Assembly: GCA_033296885.1 (NCBI GenBank) | Contig: MU863888.1 | Coordinates: 1-64,000 of the forward strand | DNA length: 64,000 nucleotides | Source: Triangularia verruculosa | Taxonomy: Eukaryota; Ascomycota; Sordariomycetes; Sordariales; Podosporaceae | Direction of reading: 5' to 3' | In this document: piece by piece, positions 24,295-36,292 of the stretch | How positions within the stretch are numbered: the first letter of the stretch is position 1 | Layout: each line of letters starts with the position of its first letter | Notes under the pieces: model-generated | The model's input: the letters and a program-made list of their open reading frames with translations, nothing else | What the model was told of the DNA's origin: nothing | The model's database searches: none | Translations under genes and position numbers: made by a program

Positions 24295-27200
24295 ATGGCT
24301 TCGCCCGACGTCGCCGCGCCGAATGTCAACGGCGTCGCAGCAGCTTCGTCGCGTGCAGATTCGCCTGCAGACTCAATTAACTCGTCCACCAAGCGGAAAC
24401 GCGATGCGAACGACCACCATCGCCCAGAAGACGACACCACCTCCAAGCCCCCGGTGAACGGCCTCCAAAAATGCCACGATGACCAGTCCCTCATCCGCGA
24501 CTTTTTTGATGTTTTGCAAAGGTATGCGCCCCATCGTGTTCCATCAATTGCTCTGCCTCTGCCATGATAGCAGCGATTACCGTTGCTTCGCATCCGCCCT
24601 TGGGTAGACCACTGACCTCATTTCCCCCATCAGTCACGACAAGACTACGCCCGCCATTTTGAAGCGCCATCTCCCTGGCCCCGCACCCGACGGCGTGCCC
24701 TCTCTCAAGAGGGCCAAGTCCGAGGAAGACGAGCCCATCACCATTGCCGACAAGGTGGCACAGGGGGCCTACCGGATTCTCGACGACTTGATGTGCGACC
24801 TCACCAAAGTGGTAGAGGACCATGTCAAGGAACTCAAGATGGAAGACGGTGCCAGCAACGAAGGCGCCATCACCCAAACAAAAGCCTTCAAGACAACAGC
24901 ACTGGGGCTCTACCGGCAAGAGCTCTCCTACCCCAAGCTCCCCCAATCGCTACCACTGCGACCCGGCCAAAGGGAAGACGGATCCGACGGCACCTTGGTT
25001 CTGTCGACATTTGGTCTTGCCCCCAATCTGCGACCATTATTTACCAGCTTACAACGTTCTGCTTCGCCCGACGGAGTCCTCAAGCCTCTGGGGGACGGGC
25101 AATTGCCTAACGGAGTCACTGCGACAAAGATCTACCCGGACGTCTATGCGCACAGCGACAAGAATGCCCGTCCCCTAACATTGGGCGAGCTGTTTCCCTC
25201 ACCTAGAAATCTCCCTCCTCTGCAGCCTCCCAAGGCCCCCAAGAACACTACTAAGAGCAATGTTCTTAGCTTTTATCACCCTGAACTTACAGAGAAATCC
25301 AAATATCGATCAGGCACCTACTCCTCGCAATCGCTCTCGACTGGGCACTGGCTTGACTACAGCAACGCGACACCCGCCATCCACGCCAAAACCAAGCAGC
25401 GTGAGCGGGCTCAGAGCTTGGCTGGGGTCAAGCCTTCCTCAGTCGAGCTTGAGCTGTCGGAAATGGAAGCGCTCTTCCGTGGCGCCTTTTCCAGCTTCGC
25501 CCCGAGTAGAGATGACTCGGCCGCGATTGTTCCGTCAAGTCTTATCAGCCGCATTTGGTGGCAGCGTGTTGGCCGACGAAATTTTGAGAAAATGAACGAG
25601 GACGCCTTGGATGAGAAGGAAGAGGAGAATGCCGTGGAACCAGGCTTTGTCACGGAGATTGACGATGACTTGGTCAAGGAGGCGATTGAGAACTGGGACT
25701 CGGTTGTTGACCCCAGTTTGGATGAGGTGCTTGGAAAGAAGTCGGATGAAGAGAAGGAGGTGGAGGATCTTCTCGATGAGGTCACCGACATGATTGAAAC
25801 ACTGTCGTCTTTCCAGCGGAACCGCAACCTGACGTTGCCGACCAGTCAAGATAGGTACTCGGCTGACCCGAACAACGGCGACATGCTGCGCAACGGCAAC
25901 GCCTCACAACAGCCAAGCGAGGAGGAGGTGATGACGTATGAAGCGCTCAAGGCACAGCTTGCCATGATCATCGCGAGCCTGCCTCCCTATGCTGTGGCCC
26001 GCCTCAACTCGGACAAGCTTGAGGAGCTGGCGGTCAGCACCAAGATTGAGGTTCGGTCAGATGAGTACAGGGGTGTCATGGAAGAGGACGAGCCAGCACG
26101 TCTTTCGCGACAGGCCGCTCAAGCTGCAGCAAACGCCAGCCAGCGCCAAGCGCATAGGACGCCGAGCGTCTCCTCCGCCACCTACGGCAACCACCAGCAG
26201 CAGTATCCTGGTCAGTTCCAACCGTCGGCCCGGCCCATCGCCAACGCACAGCACTTCCCGCAAACACCTGTTCGGCCTCAGGGGCAGAACATGTTTCCGC
26301 GGGCGCCATCCACCGTTCCAATCCCCCAACCCCATCATCAAGTCCAGCCCCGCCAACCGCCGCCCACCCAGTACAGACCGGGGCCTGGACCACAAATGTA
26401 CGCACCACAACTTGCCAAGGCGCAAGGCCCGTATGGTCATTCCAATATGCCCCAGCCTTATGTCAACAGTCCCACGCAACAACGCATGCCACAACCGCCG
26501 CCGCCTCAACACAACTTCATGGGGCAACAAGGCACACCTCGCTTTCCTCAGCAGAATTTCCAGCAAAACTTTCCACAGCATCAGCAGATTCACCCCCCGC
26601 ACCAACAGCACCCGCAGCATCAGCAGGTGCCACATCATCAGCCATTGGCTCAACATCCACCACAGCATCCGCATAACCAGCAGCATACCCAACATGGCCA
26701 GCAGGCGCCTTTCCCACCTTATGCCAATGGCGGACCCATGCAGCGGACTATTTCCCCGCAGATCCCACAGCAGAATCCCTATGGACAGTCACCAACCCCA
26801 CCACAGCAACATCAGCAAATACCCCATGGACGGCCACCTTATGGTCCCAGCACTCCAGGTGTGCCACCGAGCGCCATGCAGCAGCGGCCCTATCCCGGTT
26901 CGCCCAGCATGATGCAAGGTGGCAACAGACCGCCGTCGAGTCTCACAGGCTTTGCTACCGTCATGCCTGAAGTGCAGCAGCGTCAGGTCATGGAACAAGC
27001 TCGTGCCCGGGCGGATGCGGAGCAGCGAGTGAGCGGACACATGGGTAAAGTTGCGCAGGGGGAGGTGGTCGGCTTGGCAGGGATAGGACTTGGCGGGCAA
27101 ATGGACGTCCACAAGATGGCGGCTGCCAACAAGCTGCAAATAGGGTCACCAGGGCCTAAGATGGCCATGCACCAACCCAGCCCGACGCCTCCTCTGAACG

Positions 27201-27310
27201 GCACCCAAACGCCGGTTCCCATACCGCATGTGCCCAGCCCTATGCAGGGCGTGGTGCCGACGCCGAGTCCCGGACCTCAAGGACCTTTTGTCAAGCCGCC
27301 TGTACCTTAG
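24295..27310 (+). CDS. Conserved nuclear-type protein with Gln/Pro-rich tail, function unknown
   Basis: Two exons: 24295-24521 and 24634-27310 (967 aa), joined in frame as VLQ-S-HDKTTPAILK. The N-terminus is basic with KRKRD and KRAKSEEDE, nuclear-localisation-like. Residues 75-480 look like an ordered conserved region: LSTFGLAPNLRPLFTSLQ, LGELFPSPRNLPPLQPPK, TGHWLDYSNATP, ELSEMEALFRGAFSSFAPS, SRIWWQRVGRRNF. An acidic helical part follows (KEVEDLLDEVTDMIETL). From about 590 to the end it is extremely rich in Gln, Pro and His, with His/Gln runs. I recall related sequences across Pezizomycotina but cannot name a characterised family. The tail and NLS suggest a transcription or chromatin cofactor, as inference only. 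Confidence 0.8.
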
Positions 27311-28583
27311 ATAGAGTATAGGCCATGAGGAGGGGTCGCAGGAGGTGTACAAAAGAAGTGTTGAGAGAGAACGTTTCGACATGAATTAATGGATGGATGG
27401 ATGGGAAATAGATAAACCGGGAATGAAAGAAAGGGAGGATAGGGGCATGGGATTGTGCATTGTGTAATATCATTTTCTTTTCCCTTTTTCTGTTTTTTTC
27501 GGCTCAGTCTTGTCGTAGGGAAGGAGGGAGGGTAGGAAAGCGACCGGCTACCCTGAGGAAGGGTTAAATTGAGGAACACAATGTCGGGGTTTCTTGTGCG
27601 ACTTGGTTTTATTCTTTTTTATTCAAACTTGATTCTCTTTTTTTGGTTGGTAAAGCGAATGATGGTTCGAGAGGCAGCGGCGTTGTGTTTGAGGGAGAAA
27701 AAAACACGTTTGAGATTTTGTCTGTATTGACCGGAGTGCCTTGTTCAAATAGGGATGGCCGTCTGTTTTTTTGTTCAAGACAAATGCATTATTATTTTTT
27801 TCATTCCTTGAGAAAAGGGGGCTTGGTTAGCAGATGTGTAGTAGGGGTTGTGTTTCTTGATGTAGCTCTAGATCTCAACGGAAAGAGAAAGCCGGGGAGG
27901 TATTGCCCAATTAAAAGAATTCGAGAGCCAGAGTCTTTTCTAAAGTGATTGATATATTTTTCTATTAGGTGTCTGCGATGAGTCAAACATCTCTGAGGAC
28001 GATGGCGTTGAAAGCCTCCTCCAAAAATCTCGAATGCCAGTTCCTCGAACTGAGATCGTGATATCGGATACGTGCATATCCTCAACGAGGTTGACCCTTG
28101 CTTCATGACAGCCTCAGTTTGACGTATCATTGATCTCTGAGACGCCATTGATGAATATTTTATTATACTCAACCACTCCGACATGTCACAATTGAATTCT
28201 CCCGGATCCCGGGACGATACCAAAACCTTTTCTTTATCTTCCTCTCTCCGAGTCATATGCATCTACCCTGAAGTCTTGGGTTCGCAAAGCACGCCATCAG
28301 CCCCCTGTTCTTCGGCTGTCAAAAGTTTACCCCACAACTCAGGGCCCCTCCCCACAGTTCGTTTAATACCCCAAGGTACGAACCCCACAACCCCCACCAC
28401 GAACGTGTCTCTCTTTTATAAACCGCCAGCGACCCGACACCGGCGGCGACTTTTTTCGTTTTTTATGTTAGCTGGTATTAGATAAACAAAGTCTCGAATC
28501 CAACGGGATCAACAGCCCTTGTTCTCTTTCCCTTTCCTTCCTTTCCCCCTCCTCTCCCACCGGGAAAAAAAAAAACACTCACA
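27311..28583. other. Intergenic, 3' of unknown gene, 5' of carrier gene
   Basis: 1273 bp with T-rich sequence in the left two thirds and C/T-rich leader sequence next to the carrier start. GGATGGATGGATGGG lies near 27400. Short ORFs show no coding character. Confidence 0.5.
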
Positions 28584-29591
28584 ATGGCAGCCCCAACAAC
28601 CCCCCAAGACCTCGCCCTCCCCGAACCCGCCCCTTCCTCCACCGGCGCATCCCAAACAGTCAAAGATTTGTTTTCCGGCGCAGCAGGTGGCATCGCCCAA
28701 GTCCTCATCGGTACTCCCCCCCCCCCCCCCTTCTTTCCCCCTTTATCCCCCCCCCTCACCCAACATGCTAACATCCCCAATAAAACAGGCCAACCCTTCG
28801 ACATAGTCAAAGTCCGCCTCCAAACCTCCACCACGTATCCCTCCGCCCTCACCGCCGCAACCTCAATCTACCGGCACGAAGGCCCCCTAGCCTTCTACAA
28901 AGGAACCCTCACCCCCCTTTTAGGAATCGGCGCCTGCGTCTCCATCCAATTCGGCGCGTTCCACTCCGCCCGCCGCTACCTAGAATCCTTGTCTCCCGGC
29001 GGCAAATCCCAGCTCTCCCACTCCCAATATTTTGCTGCAGGCGCCTTCGCCGGTGTAGCCAATAGCATCATCTCCGGCCCCATCGAACACGTGCGCATCC
29101 GTCTCCAAACACAACCCCACGGCCCCTCCCGTCTCTACTCCGGGCCGCTAGATTGTGTTTCTAAATTAGTGAAACAAGGGGGGTTGGCAGGGGGGTTGTA
29201 CCGTGGACAGACGGTGACGGTGATCAGAGAGGCGCAGGCGTATGGATTGTGGTTTTTGGCTTTTGAGTGGTTGATGAATAGCGATGCGAAGAGGAACAAG
29301 ATTGAGAGGAAAGAAGTGCCGAGCTGGAAGGTGGCGGTTTATGGGGGGTTGGCGGGGGAGGTGCTGTGGTTGGGGAGTTACCCGTTTGATGTGGTGAAAT
29401 CGAAAATGCAGACGGATGGGTTTGGGACGGAAAAGAGGTACAAGAATATGAGGGATTGCTTTGGGCAGGTTTGGAGGCGGGAGGGGGTGAGGGGGTTTTG
29501 GAAGGGGTTGGGGCCTACGTTGCTGAGGGCTATGCCGGTGAGCGCGGGGACGTTTGCGGTTGTGGAGATGACGATGAGGGCTATTAATTAG
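28584..29591 (+). CDS. Mitochondrial carrier, Ymc1/Ymc2-like
   Basis: Two exons: 28584-28710 and 28789-29591 (309 aa). Three carrier repeats are each marked by the PX[DE]XX[KR] signature: PFDIVKVRLQ, PIEHVRIRLQ and PFDVVKSKMQ. Each is followed by a G-rich helix (FYKGTLTPLLGIGACVSIQF; GGLYRGQTVTVIREAQAYG; FWKGLGPTLLRAMPVSAG). The GTLTPLLGIGACVS stretch is close to yeast Ymc1/Ymc2, which move glycine/glutamate-like amino-acid substrates. The acylcarnitine carrier branch is the main alternative. The protein lies in the mitochondrial inner membrane. The intron sits inside the first signature (LIG/QPFD) and begins with a C-rich run that may be imperfectly assembled. Confidence 0.9.
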   Translation: MAAPTTPQDLALPEPAPSSTGASQTVKDLFSGAAGGIAQVLIGTPPPPPFFPPLSPPLTQHANIPNKTGQPFDIVKVRLQTSTTYPSALTAATSIYRHEGPLAFYKGTLTPLLGIGACVSIQFGAFHSARRYLESLSPGGKSQLSHSQYFAAGAFAGVANSIISGPIEHVRIRLQTQPHGPSRLYSGPLDCVSKLVKQGGLAGGLYRGQTVTVIREAQAYGLWFLAFEWLMNSDAKRNKIERKEVPSWKVAVYGGLAGEVLWLGSYPFDVVKSKMQTDGFGTEKRYKNMRDCFGQVWRREGVRGFWKGLGPTLLRAMPVSAGTFAVVEMTMRAIN

Positions 29592-30476
29592 GTGGAGACA
29601 AAAGGAAGGGGGGAAGAGGCTCCTCAACGGGCTGGAGGTTGTGGGAAAAGGAGTTGCGGAGTTTTATTCTTCAACGAGGGGATATGTGTGATGGGAGATG
29701 TATACCCCGAATGTTCCTTTAACATAGGAGGGAGATATCCATTTGCTGTTTGATTGTTCTAGATCTTGTTTTAAATCTAAAAGAAGGCCAGCTTGCTTTT
29801 ATTGTAGATATTAAAGCACTTTAAATTGTCTATCTCTTTGGTCTTCGACAAGACATCACACTAACATACTATCATGAAACATCCCCCACACACACCAACA
29901 CCACCAACACCAATAAAGTCTCAGCAAGAAAAAAGCAACGGTGTGTATAAAGTGTATGTACATTTACTTCTCTTTTCTCTTTTCTCTCTCTCTCTCGCTT
30001 TTCCCTAATGAAAGCTTGCTTGCTTGCTATGACTAATGCCATGCATGTGATTTGTTGTCATGACCACATCTCTCCCCCTCCCCCCCCTTTACTACCACAC
30101 ACACACACTCCCCTTTACCACCACATCCCATCATCTCCTGCGTCTCTAGCTTCAAAAAAAAAAAAAAAAAAGACAATAATACTATAAGAATACCCTTCTC
30201 TCCCGTTCCAGAGTCTGATGAAAAAAGCTACCAAAAAAAAAAAAAAGAAAAAAACAACAACGAAATAAAAGTAAAGGTACCTTAATAACTTTGGATGACT
30301 ACCAATCAACAACCCCGGCCCCCCTCCCAAAAAATAAAAGTAAATAAATAAATGAATCCACCGTAAAATAAAAGTTTGCCTTACACATCCACGACCTGTT
30401 TTTATCCCCATTCTTTCCTCCTCCTCATCTCATCCTATCTTACACCCCCCTCCCCCTTCCCCCACCCAACTCAACC
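29592..30476. other. Convergent intergenic region, carrier / Spt7
   Basis: 885 bp holding two 3' UTRs. AATAAA occurs at 29912-29917. Long A runs on the plus strand (30154-30171; about 30231-30256) are U runs in Spt7 antisense orientation. CT-rich stretches lie near 29985. No gene. Confidence 0.55.
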
Positions 30477-33400
30477 TCACCTAACATCCATACTATCCGG
30501 ACTCATCATCCCCATCATCCCACCACCCCCACCCTCCTGCGTCCCTCCCCGTCCTCCTCCATCCTCCTTCTCCGTGCCGCTTTCCCCCTGCTGCGTAGCC
30601 GGCAGCGTAATACTATTCTGACTCCCCCCACCACCACCAACAACAACAACCTTCCTCCCCTTATTCGGACTGTTTCCGCCTCCCACCATGGCCCCCTGAT
30701 TCTGCCCGCTCGTCACCATCCCCAACCCACTGCTCTCCATCTTCTTCTTCTTCTTCGCCAGCGCAATCTGCTCCTTCGGCGGCCTCTTCTGCGGGCTCAC
30801 AATCTTCCCCGTCGCCCCCAACCTCGGCCTCGGCCTTCGTTGCTTCACCGGCAAATCCTCATCCTCCACCAGCGGCGCATCCCCATTCGCATGCAGCTTT
30901 GCCAAAAAGAAATTCTTCACCAGCCCAATCTGCTCCTGTATCGAGTCCCTCGTCACCGGCTCCGACGGCCGCAGCGGCTCAAACATATCCACCGTTCCCA
31001 CCCCCGCACCACCCGCCGTCTGCGTCTGCATCTGGAACTGATTCCTCACCCTCGACTGGAGGAGGTGGAGTGGAACGGAAAGCATGTCCAACCCCAGTTC
31101 CTTGTCGAGTCCCAAAGACTTGAATCCGAAAAAGTCTTCACCCAGATCCTCGGCAAAGTCTCCTCCGACGAACTGCTCTGACCCATCGTTGAACGCGCCG
31201 CTGCCGTCGGCCCCGGCGTCGTTCAGGGCTGGGCGCAAGAGGTCGGCTAGGTGGGCCTTCATACGCTCGTGGAGGGTGGATAGCTTGGACCCGAGCTTCC
31301 CCACGTCGTCGCGGGCGTAGGCCTCGAGCTGCTCAACGTCGTAGCCGTTCTCGTCGAGGGTGTGTAATATGACCTCTTCGGGGGTGTACCGGCGCTGGAC
31401 CTTGGCGCCCCTTTCCGCAAACACGCCCGTCGCGGGCCTGAGCTCGGCTTCGCGGTAGACGTTGAAGGTTCGGACTAGTTTCTGGAAGTAGTCGCCTGCA
31501 ATGTCGGTGATGGTGTCGAGGGCAGAAGGCTGGAGCTCCTCGAAGCCGGCGTGGTAAAAGATCTTGGCTACCGAGCGCTGCATGGCTGCGCGGCAGACTT
31601 CCCCTGCCATGACTGGCCCCTCGCCGGCGAGGAAGTGAGGTTCAATGTCTTGCTCGATGAAGGGTTCGGGGTTGTACTTTTGGAATTGGTTTTGGTACAT
31701 CTGTTTTGTATTAGCAAACCCGTCATACATTTTTCTGAGATAATAAAACATACCTGTGTCTGGATCTGCATCTGCTTGATGACGCTGATCTTGGAGCACA
31801 GCTTCCTCGTCTCCTGCATCTGCCGTATATTCGCATCGAACTTGTTCGTGAGCTTGCTCACCGGCGAGATGAAGTGCCCTGTAGGAATCAACTGCAGCAT
31901 GTCCCCAAAGTGGTTGATCACCTGCCCTTCTCCATCCTCCACCCACTGCAGCTTCGAATCCATGTCCGGGATGATGGTCAGAGGCTCATAGTACGCGGGG
32001 ATGTTCTTTTCCACATCATCCTCCATGCCCTCCGCCAACGTCTCGGCCGCCTTCAACCCATCCTTGGACCCAGCCACCGAAGCATCAGCCTGATGAGACC
32101 CGCGCAGCAGCCCATGCGCCTCTGCCTCCCTCTGCGACTTCAGAAACCACCTCATGCCAGCCTTGGTCCTCAGCAGCGCCGGCTCGTCCACATTCAAGTG
32201 ACCATCCATAAATAGCCGGTATCGTTCCTTTGCTATCAACGCACGGTCCTTTTTCGTCACTTGCTTCCACATCTTGTAGTCGTCATCCTCAAACGCCTGC
32301 TCCGCCGCCTCTCCCAACGCCTGGCCCAAGTGTATCCCATTCAGCGACGGCCCGTCAATATCCATCGCGTCAGCATTACTGACACCAGAGTGATGCCCGT
32401 TCAGTCCGCTAGGGGTGATGGAACCAGCCACCGGGGGCGTCCCGAAGCCATTGCTGCCGTCAATCTCGGACCCTTCCCTGTGCGATTTCGCCAAGAGTCC
32501 GTTCAGCTGCAGCAACGGCTTCGACTCCACGTTTGGGGTATCTTCTTTCTGGTCTGACTGTGCTTTTCGGGACTTGCTGGCCCCCTTTGTGGCCTTGCGA
32601 CCTCTCGAGGACATGATCGGCTCGTCATCGCTGTCCTCGTCATCTCCGCCGTTCTGTTTTCTTCGTTCTTCAGCCTCCACCTCTGCCCGCGGTCTGATAA
32701 CGACATCCGGGATTAAGGGTATTAGCTTCTCCGCCTCCTTACGCATCGAATTAGCCAGGCGCCGGAAAGGGTGCGCCATATCCTGGTTGTATCTCAGGCA
32801 ATTGTCCCAGATCAGGTTCAGGTCCGTAACAAATTCCGTCTTGGACTTGTACTGAAGCTGTTTGAGCTTCTTCGTCATGGTCCCCATGTCCATCGGTTGC
32901 CGGATGATGTTGTAGTAATCCGGCGCGTCCCTCTTGTTCACCCTGTTGAGAAACGGGGTCGAAAACTCGGTGTGCGCCTTGAGCTCGCTGAGCACCTTGT
33001 CCAGCGCCTCGTAGAGCTCCTCCTGTCCTACATTCTCCTCACTCGCCCATTTGCTGCGGTTCTTGCGCACTTCATTCATGAGCGAGCGCAGCTCTGCATC
33101 CGACGCCCTGACCTGATCTCTTTTCAGATCTATCCTCGCAATAAGATGCTTCAACGTCAGGCTGGAGGCGCCCAGGTTGGCATTGCTGAGCGAACCGTGG
33201 CCGCCCTGCGCCCCTGGTTGACTTGTATGGTGATGACCTGTCTTGTCCATCTCGGCCTGCAGTTGCTTCTCCGACTCCTCCAGCTGCTGGTGCTCGAGCA
33301 TGGCGGTCCGGTCATTTTCTAGGGTGTAAAAGAGTGTGTGGAAGCTGCGCTTGGCAGCCTCCTCGGTAGCGGTGCGCGCATCCTCCAATTCCTTGCGCGC

Positions 33401-34024
33401 ATCTTCTGACGACTTGATTTTCAGCTGCGATCCATCCTCCTTGCTCTTGTCGAGATGCTTGCCGGGGGAGGGTACCGAGTGCACCGGAGAGCTCCCCGAT
33501 TTCGATGGGGACAGCAAAGTCTTGGCAGCCGCGGCGCTAGAGTGTTTCGAAGCAATGGCCAAAGTGCGATTGGCGCCGTCTTGACTTTTTCCGTCCTCGT
33601 CTTCGTCCTCGTCCTCGTCGTCATCGTCGTCGCCGTAGTCGTCCTCGTCGATGACGCGCTTGGCCCGCTTGCGGGGTGGTTCCTGGATCGGCGCGTGGTC
33701 GGTCGCGGCGGGGATCAAAGAAGGCGCGGGTGGGGTCGGGGGACGCGTGAAGGACGCGAGAGCAGCCTGGTTGTAACCTCCGTCGTCACCAAACAGCATC
33801 TCCAGGCGGCGGTTGGCTTGCTGAAACTTTTGGGCAAAGAGGGCGCGGCGGTGGTCGTCGTCGAGGTCGGATGCCTCAGGCATCAGCGACGGCGGGTGGG
33901 CGCCGGGGGTATGGGTCCGCGGCAGGCCGTCGTCGGCAGCACCGTGATAACCGTGGCCTCGGTCGCCGTTGGCCTGGCTCGCCGATGGCGTCGGCCAGCC
34001 ATTCTGGGCATTGTTGATGGACAT
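30477..34024 (-). CDS. SPT7: SAGA complex subunit Spt7 (bromodomain)
   Basis: Two exons: 34024-31754 and 31700-30477 (1164 aa), joined in phase 0 ([15 protein letters not shown]). Acidic runs ([13 protein letters not shown]) and a basic NLS (PPRKRAKR) lie near residues 115-135. A bromodomain at about 345-430 has [17 protein letters not shown] and the acetyl-lysine-contacting Asn in [10 protein letters not shown]. Exon 2 opens into a histone-fold/Bromo-TP segment ([20 protein letters not shown]) followed by [16 protein letters not shown] sequence. In yeast this fold pairs with Ada1 or Spt8/Taf10 partners to scaffold SAGA. The C-terminus is Gly/Asn-rich with a KKKKK stretch. Role: scaffold of the histone acetyltransferase coactivator. 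The size is near yeast Spt7 (1332). Confidence 0.92.
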
Positions 34025-35107
34025 TGTCCGGTCCGGGGATGCTGGGGGTGTTGTGGTCGCTCGGTCGCCATGCGCCGGATATGCGCTCGTGTTCAGCCGA
34101 CACCAGGGCAGTTCGCAGCGTCACCGTCACATGGGGAGAAGCGGGGGCATCCAGAGAGATGGTCTGCACAGTCTCGGCCCGGTCGGCGATGGTGTGGCTG
34201 CGTATTGATGGTTTCTGTCGTGGCTGATTTCGGGGCGAGATGGACGTGAGGTCAGGTTTGGGACAAGGCTTCTGCCGTTTTTGGGAACAAGGGGGCGCTG
34301 CGATTTTGCTGGTCTGCAAGTGCCAGTCTTTGCCCGCCGGGACTTGAGTGCAACAGACGAAAACCTGTCGCGCACTCGCCTCTGGGCGTCTACAAGAGTC
34401 AAAACTACAAAATACGGCTCAGCTGACCGGCCAGAGTCTGTCAGTACCGTTTCGCATTGTGCAATCCCCAATTCGTTGCTTCAGCACAGCTCCCAGACCC
34501 CGGGGCCATGTACCCGCTCGCGAGTTCTGGGGGGAGTCAAGTCACGTGAACCGCTGCTCGGTGCGTCCAACTCGCTACAGAAAAGCAGCCTAAGAGGACA
34601 GTTCGGTCGAGTGTGGCAAGAGGTCTGTGACTGTGAGACGCTGTCTGTGTCTATCTGAAAGTGATTTTCTGTTCCGTATATCCAATATCAAATCACTGTC
34701 GGCAAGAAGGTGAGGCTCTGTCTCTCGGTCCTTACAGCAGGGATTCCAGTTCCCAGCAGCGCCCTGCCCCGCTTATCCCGCTTACGGCGCCACCTTCAGC
34801 CTCCCAAGCCCACTGAAGCTCCAGGTGCCTGCTGCAGGAAGCCGAAACCTGGAACCCAGCAGCTCTCCCGTCAAGCCCCCCATGGGAAAGACACAGCCGC
34901 CCTTCCGTTTGTTCGTCAGAAGAAACAATCTGACATATCTAACCCACCCTCCCACTAACACTCCAGAAAAACAATGACGACGGAAAACCACCATTAGAAC
35001 AACCTCGGTGATTCACCCCGCGCGCCCAAACCAACCATCTCCTCGTCATATCTGTCCCCAAACAAACAACCCCACGTTTATCCAAAGCAGCCAAGCAAAA
35101 CCCGGCC
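34025..35107. promoter_or_regulatory. Divergent intergenic region, Spt7 / VanZ-like
   Basis: 1083 bp between opposite starts. GC-rich near Spt7 and C/A-rich near the VanZ-like gene. Open frames here are not supported by codon pattern or homology. Confidence 0.5.
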
Positions 35108-35898
35108 ATGAGAATACGCCTCCCCTTCGCAGGTGCGCCCTCCTTTGTCTTTCCCCACCTACCTAGCCATCCCCCCTCGACATCCCTATAAACTAACTAA
35201 CCCTGACCACAAAAGGGGTCTTCACCCTCCTCCTCCTCCTCTCGGCCTACGCCGGCCTCTCAACCCTCCAGCTCTCCCCCTCCCTCCCCCTCAACGACAA
35301 AGCCCTCCACTTCCTCACCTTCTTCCTCCTCACCCTCGCCTTCTACTGGGTCATCGACACCACCCGCCGCCGCACCCTCAACCTCACCCTCAGCATCTGC
35401 ACCGTCGCCGGCGGAATCGGCTCCGAAATCCTCCAGGGCCTCCTCCCAAACGGCAGGGAGTTTGATTTCTACGACATCGTCGCCAACCTCCTCGGCTCGT
35501 TGGCAGCGGTAGGACTTTGCTCATGGTATCATAAGCGGATGCTGGAAAGGAAACGGCAGAGGAGATATGGTGGGGAAGCTGGTGGTACTGGAGAAGAACT
35601 GGAGAGATTGCATGATGAGGAGGACTTGGAATTAGGGGAGGGGGTGGGGAGGAGTAGGAGTTTTGATGGGCAGGAGCAGGGGGTTACGGTTGCTGCTGCT
35701 GTTGCTGCTGCGCCACCGGTAGAAAGGGGGAAGAGCCTGGAGGAGGAGGTGGATAACTGGGATGAGAATGAGGTTGATAATTGGGATGAGGAGGAGGAGG
35801 AGGAAGAAGAAGAAGAAGAGGAAGAAAGTGAGGAGGATGTTGGGGTGCCTGCTGCTGCTGCTGCTGCTAAGAGTAATGGAAAGAAAAGAGCGGATTAG
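35108..35898 (+). CDS. VanZ-like membrane protein with acidic tail
   Basis: Two exons: 35108-35132 and 35216-35898 (235 aa). The 25-nt first exon encodes MRIRLPFAG and continues in frame as VFTLLLLLSAYAGLS. Four hydrophobic helices fill residues 9-140, with DKALHFLTFFLLTLAFYWV, VAGGIGSEILQGLLPNGREF and DFYDIVANLLGSLAAVGL. The K-LHF, SE-Q, R-FD-D-AN pattern is typical of the VanZ-like family, named from a bacterial teicoplanin-resistance protein but of unknown role in fungi. The cytosolic tail (about 145-235) is charged, with DNWDENEVDNWDEE leading into about 13 Glu. No enzymatic activity is assigned. It is divergent from Spt7. Confidence 0.85.
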
Positions 35899-36292
35899 GA
35901 GCTGTGTGGGTTGATTATTTATGACGTTTATCATGAGGAAAAAATAAAAACAGAACCTGTATGGATATTGGGGATTAAGCAGTCGACCTGGGACTTTGGG
36001 GAAAATTGGACTGGCGTTTTTTGTATTTGCTTGGCTGGCGGACGGCATTGTGCTTTTGACCGCTCGTTTATCTAGAGAAACTATGGGGTGGGTTTTGGAT
36101 GGGACTGGGACGGGGATTGTATTGTTTCTGATGCTCTTGAAGACGGCATAGGCGGAGGATGGATGGTATAGGCTACCAAAGATTCAAGAATGCTTCAAGG
36201 GCCTGAACCGTGTGTTTACATTTCAGCTAAACAAATATATTTCCAAAAAAAATCAGCTCTATATCTTCCGTTCCAAAATAAAATATCCATCT
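35899..36292. other. Convergent intergenic region, VanZ-like / ferric reductase
   Basis: 394 bp shared by two 3' ends. AATAAAAA lies near 35943. No gene. Confidence 0.55.

Noticed and set aside
26057..26695. Minus-strand open frame opposite the Gln/Pro-rich tail
   Set aside because: Antisense of Gln/Pro/His codons gives Leu/Trp/Gly-rich pseudo-protein; no evidence of expression or domain.
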